From: Triparma columacea | Lineage: Eukaryota > Sar > Bolidophyceae > Parmales > Triparmaceae | Direction: 5' to 3' | NCBI GenBank assembly: GCA_030267965.1 | Contig: BRYA01000064.1 | Span: 20,635 to 54,948, forward strand | DNA length: 34,314 bases | In this document: positions 10,499 through 19,808 of the stretch, one piece after another | Layout of the letters: each line of letters starts with the position of its first letter | How positions within the stretch are numbered: the stretch's first letter is position 1 | Translations under genes and position numbers: made by a program | Notes under the pieces: generated by a model | What the model was told of the DNA's origin: nothing | The model's database searches: none | What the model saw: only the letters and a program-made list of their open reading frames with translations

Positions 10499-11602
10499 TC
10501 AACTGTCGCTTCTGGCTCCCCAGACCCTCCCTATTCCCCTCGCTGGGTGATTCCTCACCCTTTCCCTTTCGAGTTCCTCCTCGGCCTCCAGCCTTGTCCT
10601 CTCTTGTTCGATTCGCTTCTTCGTCACGTGCTTTTCGGCGTTCTTGATTAGCGATCCCGCCTTGGGTATAAACGTCCGTGCGGTCCGCTCGTCTATTTTT
10701 TGGGCGAGATCGTCGTCAATCCTAGAGCCGAGGCCGTAACGTCCCACTCGATTTGGGGGCCGAAAAGCAGGATCCGGAACTGTCTCGAACGAAGTTTTTG
10801 ACATTTCTACGCTCCATGGCTCGGGAGTGTTCCATTCGGCGGATTTGTCTGCCCCGGAGTTGCCACGCTCCTTCTGTTTCATCGCCACAAGGGGCTCCAG
10901 CATCTCCGCAGCAGACTCGTTCATGACAAAAATACAGTCAGCCTTTGCGTGGAGGGCATTGTTGTACGACGGGTCGATCAAGCTGCATGTTATAATTATG
11001 TCTGTCCTGTTCCTGACTCTTTCGACCTGCCCGATCAACTTCAGAATTGCCCCAATCCTCACAGGCCTCGAGTAAGTTGTAAAAACTTGTTTGGTGAAGC
11101 CTGAGAACAGGTTGAGCTCTCCGCTAATGTTGAAACCAGCAAAATTCGCGGCATCGTCCATAAGGGCACTCACCGCACCCCTGTGAACCCAGCCCTTGGC
11201 ACCCTCGGCGTTCTTGGTGAACTGCACCACCGCTTCCACCTTCATCCAATTCGTTCGGGGGGTCTCAAATACCCTGTACTGTGACAACTTACAAGATGAC
11301 GCCGATGAGTGGAAAAAGTCCAAGCCCTTGAATCGATTGTTTTCCCTATATGAGGAGGTTGTAAAGGTGTCGTCAACAACCAGTCCCTCAATTGAATTCT
11401 CAAAGGCCTCCACCCAAGTCGGTACGTCTTCGCTCGCGCCGTAAGTTCCGGCAGCCTTCACAATTGTTGTCATCGTAGGCTCGTACCTCTCCTTCAAGGC
11501 AATAATCTCTGCTTCCTGTTTTTCGCATAGGATCCTTAGCTTTGCCAGTTCCTCATCAACGGTCGGTAGTGAGGGTGGCTTGGGGGGGTCTTCGGTGCTC
11601 AT
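10499..11602 (-). CDS. hotdog-fold acyl-CoA thioesterase-like protein (THEM4/PaaI type)
   Basis: Single exon, 367 aa if started at MSTEDPPKPP (11602). The frame is open to an ATG at 11695, which would add 31 residues (MVKTVKTETLWS...) and cannot be excluded. Residues about 20-45 form a short coiled coil. The hotdog domain covers about 120-250. Its signature GWVHRGAVSALMDDAANFAG is the HGG...D helix region of PaaI/THEM4-type thioesterases, with Arg in place of the first Gly (HRG) and the Asp pair retained. The strand FTTYSRPVRIGAILKLIGQV fits the following core strand. The C-terminal 70 residues are a Lys/Arg/Glu-rich helix. It is predicted to hydrolyse acyl-CoA thioesters; the chain length cannot be told. 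It is head-to-tail with the F-BAR/VASt gene, 94 bases apart. Confidence 0.78.
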   Translation of the reverse strand: MSTEDPPKPPSLPTVDEELAKLRILCEKQEAEIIALKERYEPTMTTIVKAAGTYGASEDVPTWVEAFENSIEGLVVDDTFTTSSYRENNRFKGLDFFHSSASSCKLSQYRVFETPRTNWMKVEAVVQFTKNAEGAKGWVHRGAVSALMDDAANFAGFNISGELNLFSGFTKQVFTTYSRPVRIGAILKLIGQVERVRNRTDIIITCSLIDPSYNNALHAKADCIFVMNESAAEMLEPLVAMKQKERGNSGADKSAEWNTPEPWSVEMSKTSFETVPDPAFRPPNRVGRYGLGSRIDDDLAQKIDERTARTFIPKAGSLIKNAEKHVTKKRIEQERTRLEAEEELERERVRNHPARGIGRVWGARSDS

Positions 11603-11828
11603 AATAGAAACTAAGAGGCGCTCGGTGTGCCAATGGGTTGTTGGCTGCGTTAAAAATGGGCTCCACAGTGTTTCTGTTTTCACAGTTTTCACCAAAGTTC
11701 CTCGGAACCAAAGTTGTTAAAATTCTAACATCCTAAACAATAACGGGGACTGATAACGACGAGTAAAGCTTGACCACTGAATAGTCGTCCCGTTCTTTGT
11801 CCGATTTGCTCTCTAAGGAGCTTCCCTA

Positions 11829-13566
11829 ATGTCCAAAGCTCAGTATGAAAAGTGGGACAAATTGAATTACGAGGACGAGGAGCAAAAGGTGGAGGATAAC
11901 TCGAAAGTTGACGAGCGTGATGGCAATATCGCAAAGTTGGAGAAACAGAATGCCGATACAGAGAATCGCGTGGTGAAGGAGGACGAGGATGCAAGTGAGA
12001 GTTTGATCTCGAAAAGTAAGGTTGAGGAGTTCAGGAAGATTAAGAAGGGGAGGCGGAAGCGGGGAGGGATGGGTACTAAGAGGGGTGAAAAATCAGGAGA
12101 TGCGTCGTCTGCAGGCAACGTTGCAGAGAAATCGTCTAAAGACACTGCCAAAGCAGAGGGGGTGCCATTGCCCACAACATCAAAACAGGGGGGATTCCAG
12201 GAAGAGCCAGTTGCGGCGTCTACGCCCGCACACACACCCGCACCCGCACTCGCCGATGAATACCTTGCAAAGGCTGAAGCCGTCAAGAGGCGTGCCGACT
12301 TTCTGAAAGCAGCCAGGGAGGCACGCAACCAAGGAAAGGAACTTGCCAAGAGCCAGAAATTTAGCAGTGCCATGAGTACATTTGTTGGCGGCCTTCAAAG
12401 TCTGGACGACTACGAGGCTCTGTTGGAACCTGTTACGCCTGAAAACCCTGGAGGTGCCCCCCAGGAGGATGCTGCTCCGAAGAAGTCCAAGTCCCATGCT
12501 GTATGCTGTGGGCAGGATGCCGCGAAGATTAAGGCGCAGCAGCTGCTATTAAAGCCTGGTCATCTGAAAACGACCAAGGAAAACTTGGGCGTGACTCTGA
12601 GAAGAGACTTCAACCTCAACATAGGGCGATGCCACCTTGAGTTGGGACGGCCCGCAGAAGCAGCAGAGTGCTTCAAGTACGTGCTGCTTGTGGACGGAGG
12701 AAATGTTAATGCGTGGGTCGCCCGCGCTGAGTGTTTCAGGAGGATGGAACTTTACTCGTTGGCAGAATTTCACTTGGTCAAGGCTGTAGAGATTGACGAT
12801 GTGGATAGGAACGCCAAGGCCGTTAAAAAAATGAATGACCAAGACTTGATATTGAAGAAGGTGAGGAGGGGCGGAGTAGATAAGATGCGTTGAGACAGAT
12901 CGAAATTCTCCCAAGGCCTCGCTTGCCATCTCACTCCTAACTCTTCCCGCCAATATTCACCATCGCCCTCGCCTGTGATAGACCCAGGATATTCTGGGAG
13001 ACGTTGACGGCGGCGAAAATGACCCCGCGATGCTGGAAGTCAACTCTCGAAAGTCAATTAAAGAAATTCTCAAAAAATGCATTGAGATGTTCAAGCAAGG
13101 GAACGTGATCTTCAGGGAGCAGTTCTTCAACACAGCGAGGGAGAAGTACGAGAATGCGGCGGCCTGTGCGACGGCGGCAGAGATGATGTCCAACAAGAGT
13201 ACGAAGACGTTCCTTCCGGACTCAATCAATGAAATCCGAGTTGCAAGCCACTTGCAAGTAGCGGCCTGCAACCTACTGAGGAAGAGGGAGTTCCGGGTCG
13301 CTGAGGAGCACTGCACAAAGGCTCTTAAGGCCGGTGGCTTCAACGTTATGGCCCTGCTGAGAAGGAGCGAGGCTAGGATAGAACTTGGTAAGTTCAACGC
13401 TGCAATCAATGACCTGCTCAAAATTGAAAAGAGGCTTAAAGACGGGGGCATGGAGACGGGGGGCGACGGGGGAATAGCATGGGGTGCGTTGCAGAAGCGC
13501 CTTTTGCGAGCTAGGTACATAAAAGATCAGCTCGGTCATCTCGACTCCCAGGAGGCCACTAATTGA
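11829..13566 (+). CDS. tetratricopeptide repeat protein, 538 aa
   Basis: Two exons, 11829-12860 and 12982-13566, joined in phase 0 across a 121-base GTGAGG...TGATAG intron; the two halves would otherwise look like separate genes. The N-terminus has a short acidic motif (QYEKWDKLNYEDEEQ) followed by a basic patch KKGRRKRGGMGTKRG near residues 73-87, and then Ala/Pro-rich spacer. TPR helices are seen at about 155-190, 255-335 (LNIGRCHLELGRPAEAAECF, AWVARAECFRRMELYSLAEF) and 375-495 (FREQFFNTAREKYENAA, AACNLLRKREFRVAEEHCTK, RRSEARIELGKFNAAINDL). It is probably a scaffold or co-chaperone adaptor. The W-D acidic motif recalls chaperone-associated TPR proteins, but that is weak evidence. Its promoter is shared with the divergent hotdog gene. 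Confidence 0.85.
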
Positions 13567-13648
13567 AGAATGAAGATGGATGGAAAGGTAAAAGATGTTC
13601 GCTTGCCATGAAAACAACCATCGTCCTTATCGATTTCATCTCCTCAGA

Positions 13649-14656
13649 TTACTTCAGGGGGGATGACCGGATCCTAACTGCAGTTACCCCGCTCCCGACG
13701 GCCATCGGCGCATTGTCGTTCTTGATGTTTTCCTTCTGTGCCTTGATTTTCGCTGATGAAATGATGCCCTTGGACCAAACCTTCGCGTGCTCGTTGGTGG
13801 CAATCGCTCGGCCGAAGGACAGTTTTTGCTCGCAACTCTCCAAATACGCCTGAATGTTGATGTGGGAGTTAACCTTAGCCACCTCGGCGGGAGTCCTCTC
13901 AACGACCTTCTCGCCGAATTTAAGGCAGCTCTTCTCACAAGTTTTTGCTCCGGAATCGGCTAACAACTGAACCATGTCCAAATTGCCGCGCTGTGCTGCC
14001 ATGTGGATCGCCGAGTACTTGTTGGAGTCGACGGCGTCGACGTCTGCTGAGTACAGGATAAGGCAAGCGGCAAGCTTCATGAAGCAGTCCTTGGAGTTAT
14101 CCGTGACTGGCTCTGACGCCTCCTTGCACAGGCTGGCGCAGGCATGAAGGGGTGTTAAGCCCCTGTTGTTCGCGACGTTAACTGGGTGGTTCTTCTGGAG
14201 AAGTAGCAAGGCGATCGAGATGTTCCCTTGCTGAGCAGCGAGATGGAGGGGGGTATTTCCAAAAGCGTTGGGAAGGAAACTTGCACCGGCCGCTATGAGG
14301 GCTTCGGACGTGAGCTGCTTATTGTTCGCGATGGCCTCGTGCAAAGGGGTGTTCTGGTTGGTGATCATTCTCGCATCCAAGCAGGCGCCCTTGAGAAATA
14401 GGAAGTTGATACATTCTGTTGCCTCCTTGGACGGAGATCTGGCGGCGGCATGGAGTGAAGTCGCGCCGTCACTGGGCCTGTGGAAGTAGTTCGGCTTCCC
14501 TCCGGCCTTGTGGGCCTCTTTAACAGCCTGAAAGTCTCCAAGACTCGCCTTCTCAAAAAGCGTAATGTTGGCCTCTGAGGGAAGTTGGTTCGCCTCCAAT
14601 AGGTGAGTTGGGACGCCCAATTCGTTGCTTGACTCTTTCTGCAAAAATAGCGCCAT
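13649..14656 (-). CDS. ankyrin-repeat protein, 335 aa
   Basis: Single exon from ATG at 14656. Ankyrin repeats run from about residue 30 to 250. Clear consensus pieces are DGATSLHAAARSPSKEATEC, NTPLHEAIANNKQLTSEALI, GNTPLHLAAQQGNISIALLL, RGLTPLHACASLCKEA and YSAIHMAAQRGNLDMVQLLA, with an insertion in the fourth repeat (about residues 180-200). The last repeat degenerates into RTPAEVAKVNSHINIQAYLE. The C-terminal 80 residues are basic and have no domain I recognise. It is presumably a soluble interaction scaffold with no enzymatic activity. It converges on the TPR gene with 82 bases between the stops. Confidence 0.9.
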   Translation of the reverse strand: MALFLQKESSNELGVPTHLLEANQLPSEANITLFEKASLGDFQAVKEAHKAGGKPNYFHRPSDGATSLHAAARSPSKEATECINFLFLKGACLDARMITNQNTPLHEAIANNKQLTSEALIAAGASFLPNAFGNTPLHLAAQQGNISIALLLLQKNHPVNVANNRGLTPLHACASLCKEASEPVTDNSKDCFMKLAACLILYSADVDAVDSNKYSAIHMAAQRGNLDMVQLLADSGAKTCEKSCLKFGEKVVERTPAEVAKVNSHINIQAYLESCEQKLSFGRAIATNEHAKVWSKGIISSAKIKAQKENIKNDNAPMAVGSGVTAVRIRSSPLK

Positions 14657-14839
14657 TGTTGACGGGACAGAGGAAGATGAGTTGAGGGATTATTGAATCA
14701 ACCAAAATGAAATTCAAAGTCCTTCTCCACCGACAAAAGTAAAAGTCAGCGCATAATAAACACATACCGTGTCTGGCTGATAAGTAAAAACGTTCCCTGA
14801 GAAAGATAATTCATTAACTTTACGATATGGCTTCGCGAA

Positions 14840-16783
14840 ATGACAAAGCCGGGACAGGGAGATGGTGAGAAGCACTCTCTCAACCTTAGTCGAACCAAGA
14901 AACAGTTGACAGTGTGATTCTTGAGAGTTATTCTCATTTTTGTGCTATTTGGGTCGCATCTTTGTATCTACATTTGTATTTAATGCCGAGATGATTCGTG
15001 TAATTGCTCGAAACTTTCCTCTGATTCAAATTTTGAGACCCTCAAATTGGCGATCCTCCAACAACAAATTGTTTCAACTTGGATTTCGCCTTCTCAATAC
15101 TTACCCGCCTGGTTCACCTCGTTTCTTAGGGCATACGCATACAACCCTCCCAAATCCAACTCCAAGACCGCGCAACCTGAGATTCCTGAGCCTCAGTTCC
15201 GGGTGGGGCCTCCTGGTGTGTCCTCTGGCCTATCTTTCCGCAACCTTCCCGACGCCTCCCTCCTTGCGATTAGACAGATTTGCACCCATTACGAGAAGAA
15301 GTGCAGCGGGAAGGTGGGTTTGATGGGTAGCTCACTTTTCTTTTGCCCTGGTGTCTGAGCTTGTGCTGAAGGGAAACGTCCAACCCTGTGTCTAACCCTC
15401 ACCCCCATCCCCCCGCAGTACTCTGCAAAGTCCCTCGCCAGCCGCTACATTTTCCAGATGAGCCGGGAAATTCTCTCCCAGCTCCAGGCTATGAGCCACA
15501 ACGCCGGTGGGGCGGGCCAGAGGGTGAGGGACTTGGAGTCAATACTGCAAGGTGAGCAAGGAAGATTTCGGAGAAACGATGACGACCTCAGGAGTAAATC
15601 CTGATTACTCCCGGCGGCACAATCCTAGCTGTCCCTCACCCTGCGCTTCCCTTCCAACGCAGAATGGAACGACAATTTCGGGCGCGACCAGGAGGAGGGG
15701 TTCCAGGGCATGTTCGGCATAGTTCCCATGACCCCAACCGCTCTTAAGAATACGCTCGTGAACCAAAGAAAGAAGATCCTAGAGCTTGAAAAGTTGATCG
15801 GAAGCATGGAGAAAAAATCAGCCGACGAGAAAGCCCAGCTGGCCGAGGTCATGGAGACCCAGGTGGAAGCCTCTAGACTCCAGGCCGAGGCTGACAGGGG
15901 GCGCCAACAGGACATCCTCGTCGCCATGAGGAAGAGGTGCGATGACGATGTCGCCCTTGCACAGGCCCAGGCCAAGGCGGCCAAGGAGGAGGCCAAGAAG
16001 GCCCTCGACTTTGACAGAAAACGGGCGGAAAAGACTATCTCGAACGCCCTGGACGACGAGAGGGAGAAGTCCATAAAAATGAAGAAGAACTTGGATTTCA
16101 TCGAGGAGAAGCTTAACAAGGAATGGGCGAGCAAGCTCAGGCACCTCGAAGTCAAGGTCAAGACTGCCGAGGACTCCAAGAGGGCAGCAGTGGAAAAGGC
16201 GTGCGACAAGCTCAAGAGGGTTCATGCTGCGGAGCTCGCCGCTGCTGTGAGGGAGGCCGCCATGCATGCAGGGAGGGCCGCCATGGATCAGGCCTCGTCG
16301 GGAACCGGTATGAGAAGGGGGTCAACCGCAGCAGCTGACAAGGCAAGAGTAACAGAAAGAAACCTAAAGAGGGACGAGGAGCATCAAGAGGAGAAGCTCA
16401 TCGGGGAGACCGCAGAGGAGATCAAGAAGGGACCCGAGGACGCCACTATCGCTCTCACTGGAAAAGAAAACACAATCTCCTCGGGCGACGGTGGAGCCTC
16501 GGCGAGCAAGCTCAAGCTCCTCAAGCTCAAGCTCAAGAATCAACAGGACGAGAGCGCCTGGCTGAGAAACCGGGTCTCTGACCTCGAGACAATGCTCAAG
16601 ACCATGAAAGTTGCCATGGAGGGATCCCTTCAGGCCGGTGCCGGAGAGAAGCAGTTCGAGGGCTGGAGACAAGTCGTCAGCGTCCAATACCCTTGGTTGC
16701 GAGACAGGAAGAGGGAGGACCCCAAGAGGTATTCGTACATGCAGAAGGGGGTGCAGAAGGGGAAATTGGGCGTTGGGTCATAG
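14840..16783 (+). CDS. coiled-coil protein, 533 aa, function unknown
   Basis: Proposed exons are 14840-14864, 14991-15313, 15419-15551 and 15663-16783. The last three are well supported by phase and by GT/AG sites. The first, a 25-base exon encoding MTKPGQGDD after joining, is inferred because the second exon has no in-frame ATG. Residues about 35-120 are non-helical and Pro-rich. About 120-165 are helical (KSLASRYIFQMSREILSQLQ). A long coiled coil covers about 180-400, rich in Lys, Glu, Ala and Arg. A Leu/Lys segment with SKLKLLKLKLKNQQDESAWL lies near 425-450. The C-terminus is a conserved-looking WRQVVSVQYPWLRDRKRED. I do not recognise the family. It ends about 100 bases from the convergent RCC1-like gene. 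Confidence 0.75.
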
Positions 16784-16886
16784 AAGCGGTGGTTTTGGAC
16801 GTATTGGGTGGGGCGTTGAATGACACGCCTTTCTCCTGAACATATCATTACTGTCATTTTGAATTGGAAATATTATGGCTTTATCT

Positions 16887-18438
16887 CTAAATTTTTTCTA
16901 TTTGGATCTCTCTTGCGAGTTGAACATCATTTGGAGATTTTGCGGCAGCCGCACCCAGTCCAAGTTGCCCCGAATCATTTGACCCAAAGACGTATATTCT
17001 TCCAGTTTTTGTCTTGACCACGGTGTGGGCATAGCCGCATGATATCTCCTCGACGTGCTCCCCCTGCACATCAATTCTCTTGGGGGAGAGGAGCTTTTCC
17101 GAGCTTCCGGCCGCGCATTGACCGAATTCGTTGCTCCCCCACGCGTACGCTGACCCGTTTTCGCACACGGCAGCGCTGTGATTTGCCCCCGCCGCGAACT
17201 TAACCACTTTAGAAGGCAGGTTTACCGAAGTTATTATTTCTGCGAGGAGCGCGGGAGGAGCGCGGGAGGAGCACGGGAGTTAATAAGAGCAAACGGAACT
17301 AACACCTTCTCAGCTCGTCGCTTCGCTCCTTGTCTCAAACCATACTACGTACCTCTCTTTTCCTCGTCACCGTCAAAGTCTAGTCCGTCTCCTCGCTGGC
17401 CGTCATCTCCACAGCCCATCGACAGGAGTTGCCCCTTTAAAGTCAGCGCCAGCGTGTGGCAGTATCCTCCCACCGCTGCCTTGATTTTCTCCTGCGACGA
17501 GCAAAGCGAGTCGCATGAAGATTGACCGTAACGAGTTAGAATTGCATGGCGGTGATGCCGATATCCGCAGCCGGAGACGGAAGCAGAATTATAAGCATGA
17601 ACGGCGAGGCTCTCTCACCTCCTTTAAATCTGTCGCCCTCAACATGGTCCTCACATTCGCAGGCTTTTCCCTGCCACACTGTCGATTTTGATTCTCTCCA
17701 GCACAGTATAACTTTCCGCTTTTCGTTGTCACATATGTGTTGTAAAACCCGGCACCGATTTGAATAGGAGTCTCCATGGACAAACCTTCAACTTCCTTCG
17801 GGTTGGGGTCCACGGGAAGTCTGGGACGAGCGAAGCGAGTCGCATTAAGATTAGCAGCAAAGAGTTAGAGTTGCGTCTGGTGACTCGAAGTTGGACTCGA
17901 AGTTGGACCCGTCGCTTCTTTCTCTCGATGCGTCGTACCCGCTACTGTCTTTACTACTACCAATATTCGACCTTCCAAGCTGTCCAAGCTGCGCATTTCC
18001 AAACGTATACACCTTATTTTTTGACGTCATGGCAATGCTGTGGTAGGCTCCTGCCGCAAGCTGAACAACTTGTTCGTCGGGTGGCAGGGATGGCGAGGCA
18101 GGCATCGGCAAGTCTCCAACGTCCAAAGTTTCAAGACCCTGTCCCAAAGCCGGCTTACAGCCATCATTCTGGCCGTCCAAAAAGGTTCCGCACCCCCACG
18201 AAAATATTTTACCCGACTTAGCTCCCAAGGCGAGGTTGTGGTAGTAACCTGCAGCCATGAATGCCACCGGTTCGTCCATCATGACTTTTCGCCAGCCGAA
18301 GAGTGATGGGGTTAGGTTTGATGATCGGTTCCATTTTAATCCGCACGCGCCTGCAGAATAGAGTCCAGTTCTGTCTAGGAATAGACTGTGTTCTCCACCG
18401 GCGATTATTTTGGTAGAGTCTGCTCCAGGTTGCGACAT
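16887..18438 (-). CDS. RCC1-like seven-blade beta-propeller protein, 415 aa
   Basis: Exons on the minus strand: 18438-17885, 17820-17619, 17491-17353, 17239-16887. The end of exon 1 may instead be 17897, because a 12-base repeat (TTCGAGTCCAAC) offers two donors in the same phase. Seven RCC1-type blades are seen: IIAGGEHSLFLDRTG, MAAGYYHNLALG with WGCG, LAAGAYHSIAMTSKNKVYTF with GQLGR, IGAGFYNTYVTTKSGKLYCA, VGGYCHTLALTLKGQLLSMG, FAAGANHSAAVCENGSAYAW, and ISCGYAHTVVKTKTGRIYVF with GQLGLG. It is shorter and more even than the RCC1 at 2788 and lacks its RCC1-specific features, so it is a generic propeller of unknown partner. Introns 1 and 2 are homologous to each other (see findings). The upstream frame continues open to 18627, but MSQPGADSTK fits a start just before blade 1. 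Confidence 0.85.
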
Positions 18439-18704
18439 AGGGTGTAGGTGGGTTGTAGGAAAGGTGTAGGGGGGGAGTGGGTGAGTGCGGGGCTTGGAAG
18501 TTTGAGGTTCGAGGGTTGGTGTAATAGGTTTTTTTATTGAACCAAGCGGGTTCTGTAGGGTTGGGTTTGGTGGCATAAAACAGGATTCTATTTCGATCGT
18601 AACGGCTGTTATAATTCCTAAAACCATTAAGTCCCTTCCATATCATAAGTACTGACCCCGGCACTGCACTGTAAAGCCTTTGAAACGATAAAAACACGTG
18701 GAAA

Positions 18705-19766
18705 ATGTCATGGCTCTTAAAAAAGGGATCTATGCTGTACAACATGACGCATCTAGACGAATTCCAGGTCGCCCAAGAGAGGACTGAGAATGAGGGTGGG
18801 GACAAGCAGTTCATAGAGCTCGAAACACGGAAGTCCATTGAGACTCAACAGTCTATCGAGAATGTGAATAGCGAGGAGTCGTTTGTGTTCGTTGAAGAGT
18901 CGCAAGGATTGCCGCAGGAAGGAGCCCACGTCCCCTCTGTCTCTGTGCGCCCCACCTCCGTCTCCAATGCGACGGTCGTTGCTTCGGCATACTCCTCCTC
19001 GAAGGAAGACAGAGGGCATCGCCTTGGAAACTTCTGGAATTACCCCGAGTTCAACCCCTCTTCGAAGCGCCTTAGCCTCCTCCCTGACAGATTTTTCTCC
19101 CTGATAACTTCTTCCGTTACCCCCTCTTGCCCGCTGCGCTACGCGGATTTTGGCTGCAACGAGGGAGAGCTCACTGTCGAGTTTTGGAATAAGCTTGTCA
19201 GTGCGCTTGACGGGAGCGATGGCGAGAGCATCAACCCTCTCACTCCCCCAAAAGACGCCAAGGCCTTGGGGGTTGATATTGACGAGGTTTTGATCGAGCG
19301 GGCGAAAGCAAGGGTCTCCTCTCCGGGCCCGTCAATTGTTTTTGTATCTGGAGATATCACAGACAAATCCTTTCTCGCTTCTCAGATTGAGCGCATATCG
19401 GTTGGGGAGCGTATTACTCTACTTTCTCTGTTTTCAACGACAATGTGGGTCCACATTCACCTCGGGGATGCCAAGTTTTTCGAGTTTTTGCAAGAGGTTT
19501 GCGGGCACTGCGAGTTCTTCCTCGTCGAACCCCAGCCCAGGAAATGCTACAAGGGTGTCAACAAGAGACTTCGGAGTATGGGGCGTCCTTCGGTTGACTT
19601 TGGGGGGCTTGAAAATTTACTGCAGATCGAAGAGACCATTGAGGCGTGCATTCTGAAGTTCGGGTTCGTTAAGTGTGACATTTGGGGGGGGGAGGGGGGG
19701 GGACGGGAAGAAGAGAGGACGCACTGGGCGCGGAAGCTCATGCTTTTCCGGCGAGTTTCTTCGTAA
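18705..19766 (+). CDS. BCDIN3D: BCDIN3D-like RNA 5'-monophosphate methyltransferase
   Basis: Single exon, 353 aa. The first 105 residues are a variable Ser/Glu-rich extension. The Bin3-type methyltransferase domain follows: GNFWNYPEFNPSSKRLSLLP (the family's N-terminal F-x-Y-x-F-NPP-x-RL-LLP element), YADFGCNEGELTVEFW (SAM-binding motif I), ALGVDIDEVLIERAKARV (motif II), and SLFSTTMWVHIHLGDAKFFE followed by LVEPQPRKCYKG. The last two are diagnostic of the BCDIN3D branch rather than the longer MePCE/7SK capping enzymes. The family O-methylates 5'-monophosphates of small RNAs such as tRNA-His or pre-miRNA; the substrate here is inferred. A Gly/Glu patch near residue 330 is encoded by G runs. 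Its upstream region (266 bases) is shared with the divergent RCC1-like gene. Confidence 0.88.
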   Translation: MSWLLKKGSMLYNMTHLDEFQVAQERTENEGGDKQFIELETRKSIETQQSIENVNSEESFVFVEESQGLPQEGAHVPSVSVRPTSVSNATVVASAYSSSKEDRGHRLGNFWNYPEFNPSSKRLSLLPDRFFSLITSSVTPSCPLRYADFGCNEGELTVEFWNKLVSALDGSDGESINPLTPPKDAKALGVDIDEVLIERAKARVSSPGPSIVFVSGDITDKSFLASQIERISVGERITLLSLFSTTMWVHIHLGDAKFFEFLQEVCGHCEFFLVEPQPRKCYKGVNKRLRSMGRPSVDFGGLENLLQIEETIEACILKFGFVKCDIWGGEGGGREEERTHWARKLMLFRRVSS

Positions 19767-19808
19767 AATGAATCTTCGTTAAAATGAAATATCGCTGAGG
19801 TTCTTCTA

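Noticed and set aside
12022..12373. Long frames antisense and out of frame to the TPR gene
   Set aside because: They are shadows of the TPR coding sequence; no independent motif.
12893..13030. Splitting the TPR locus into two genes at the stop near 12893
   Set aside because: A GTGAGG...TGATAG intron joins both halves in phase 0 and the reading frame is open right up to the acceptor.
17240..17352. Third intron of the RCC1-like gene as a full copy of the introner-like pair
   Set aside because: It has an inverted GAGCGAAGCG near its 5' end and GCGCTCCTC repeats near the acceptor, but its body does not align with introns 1 and 2.
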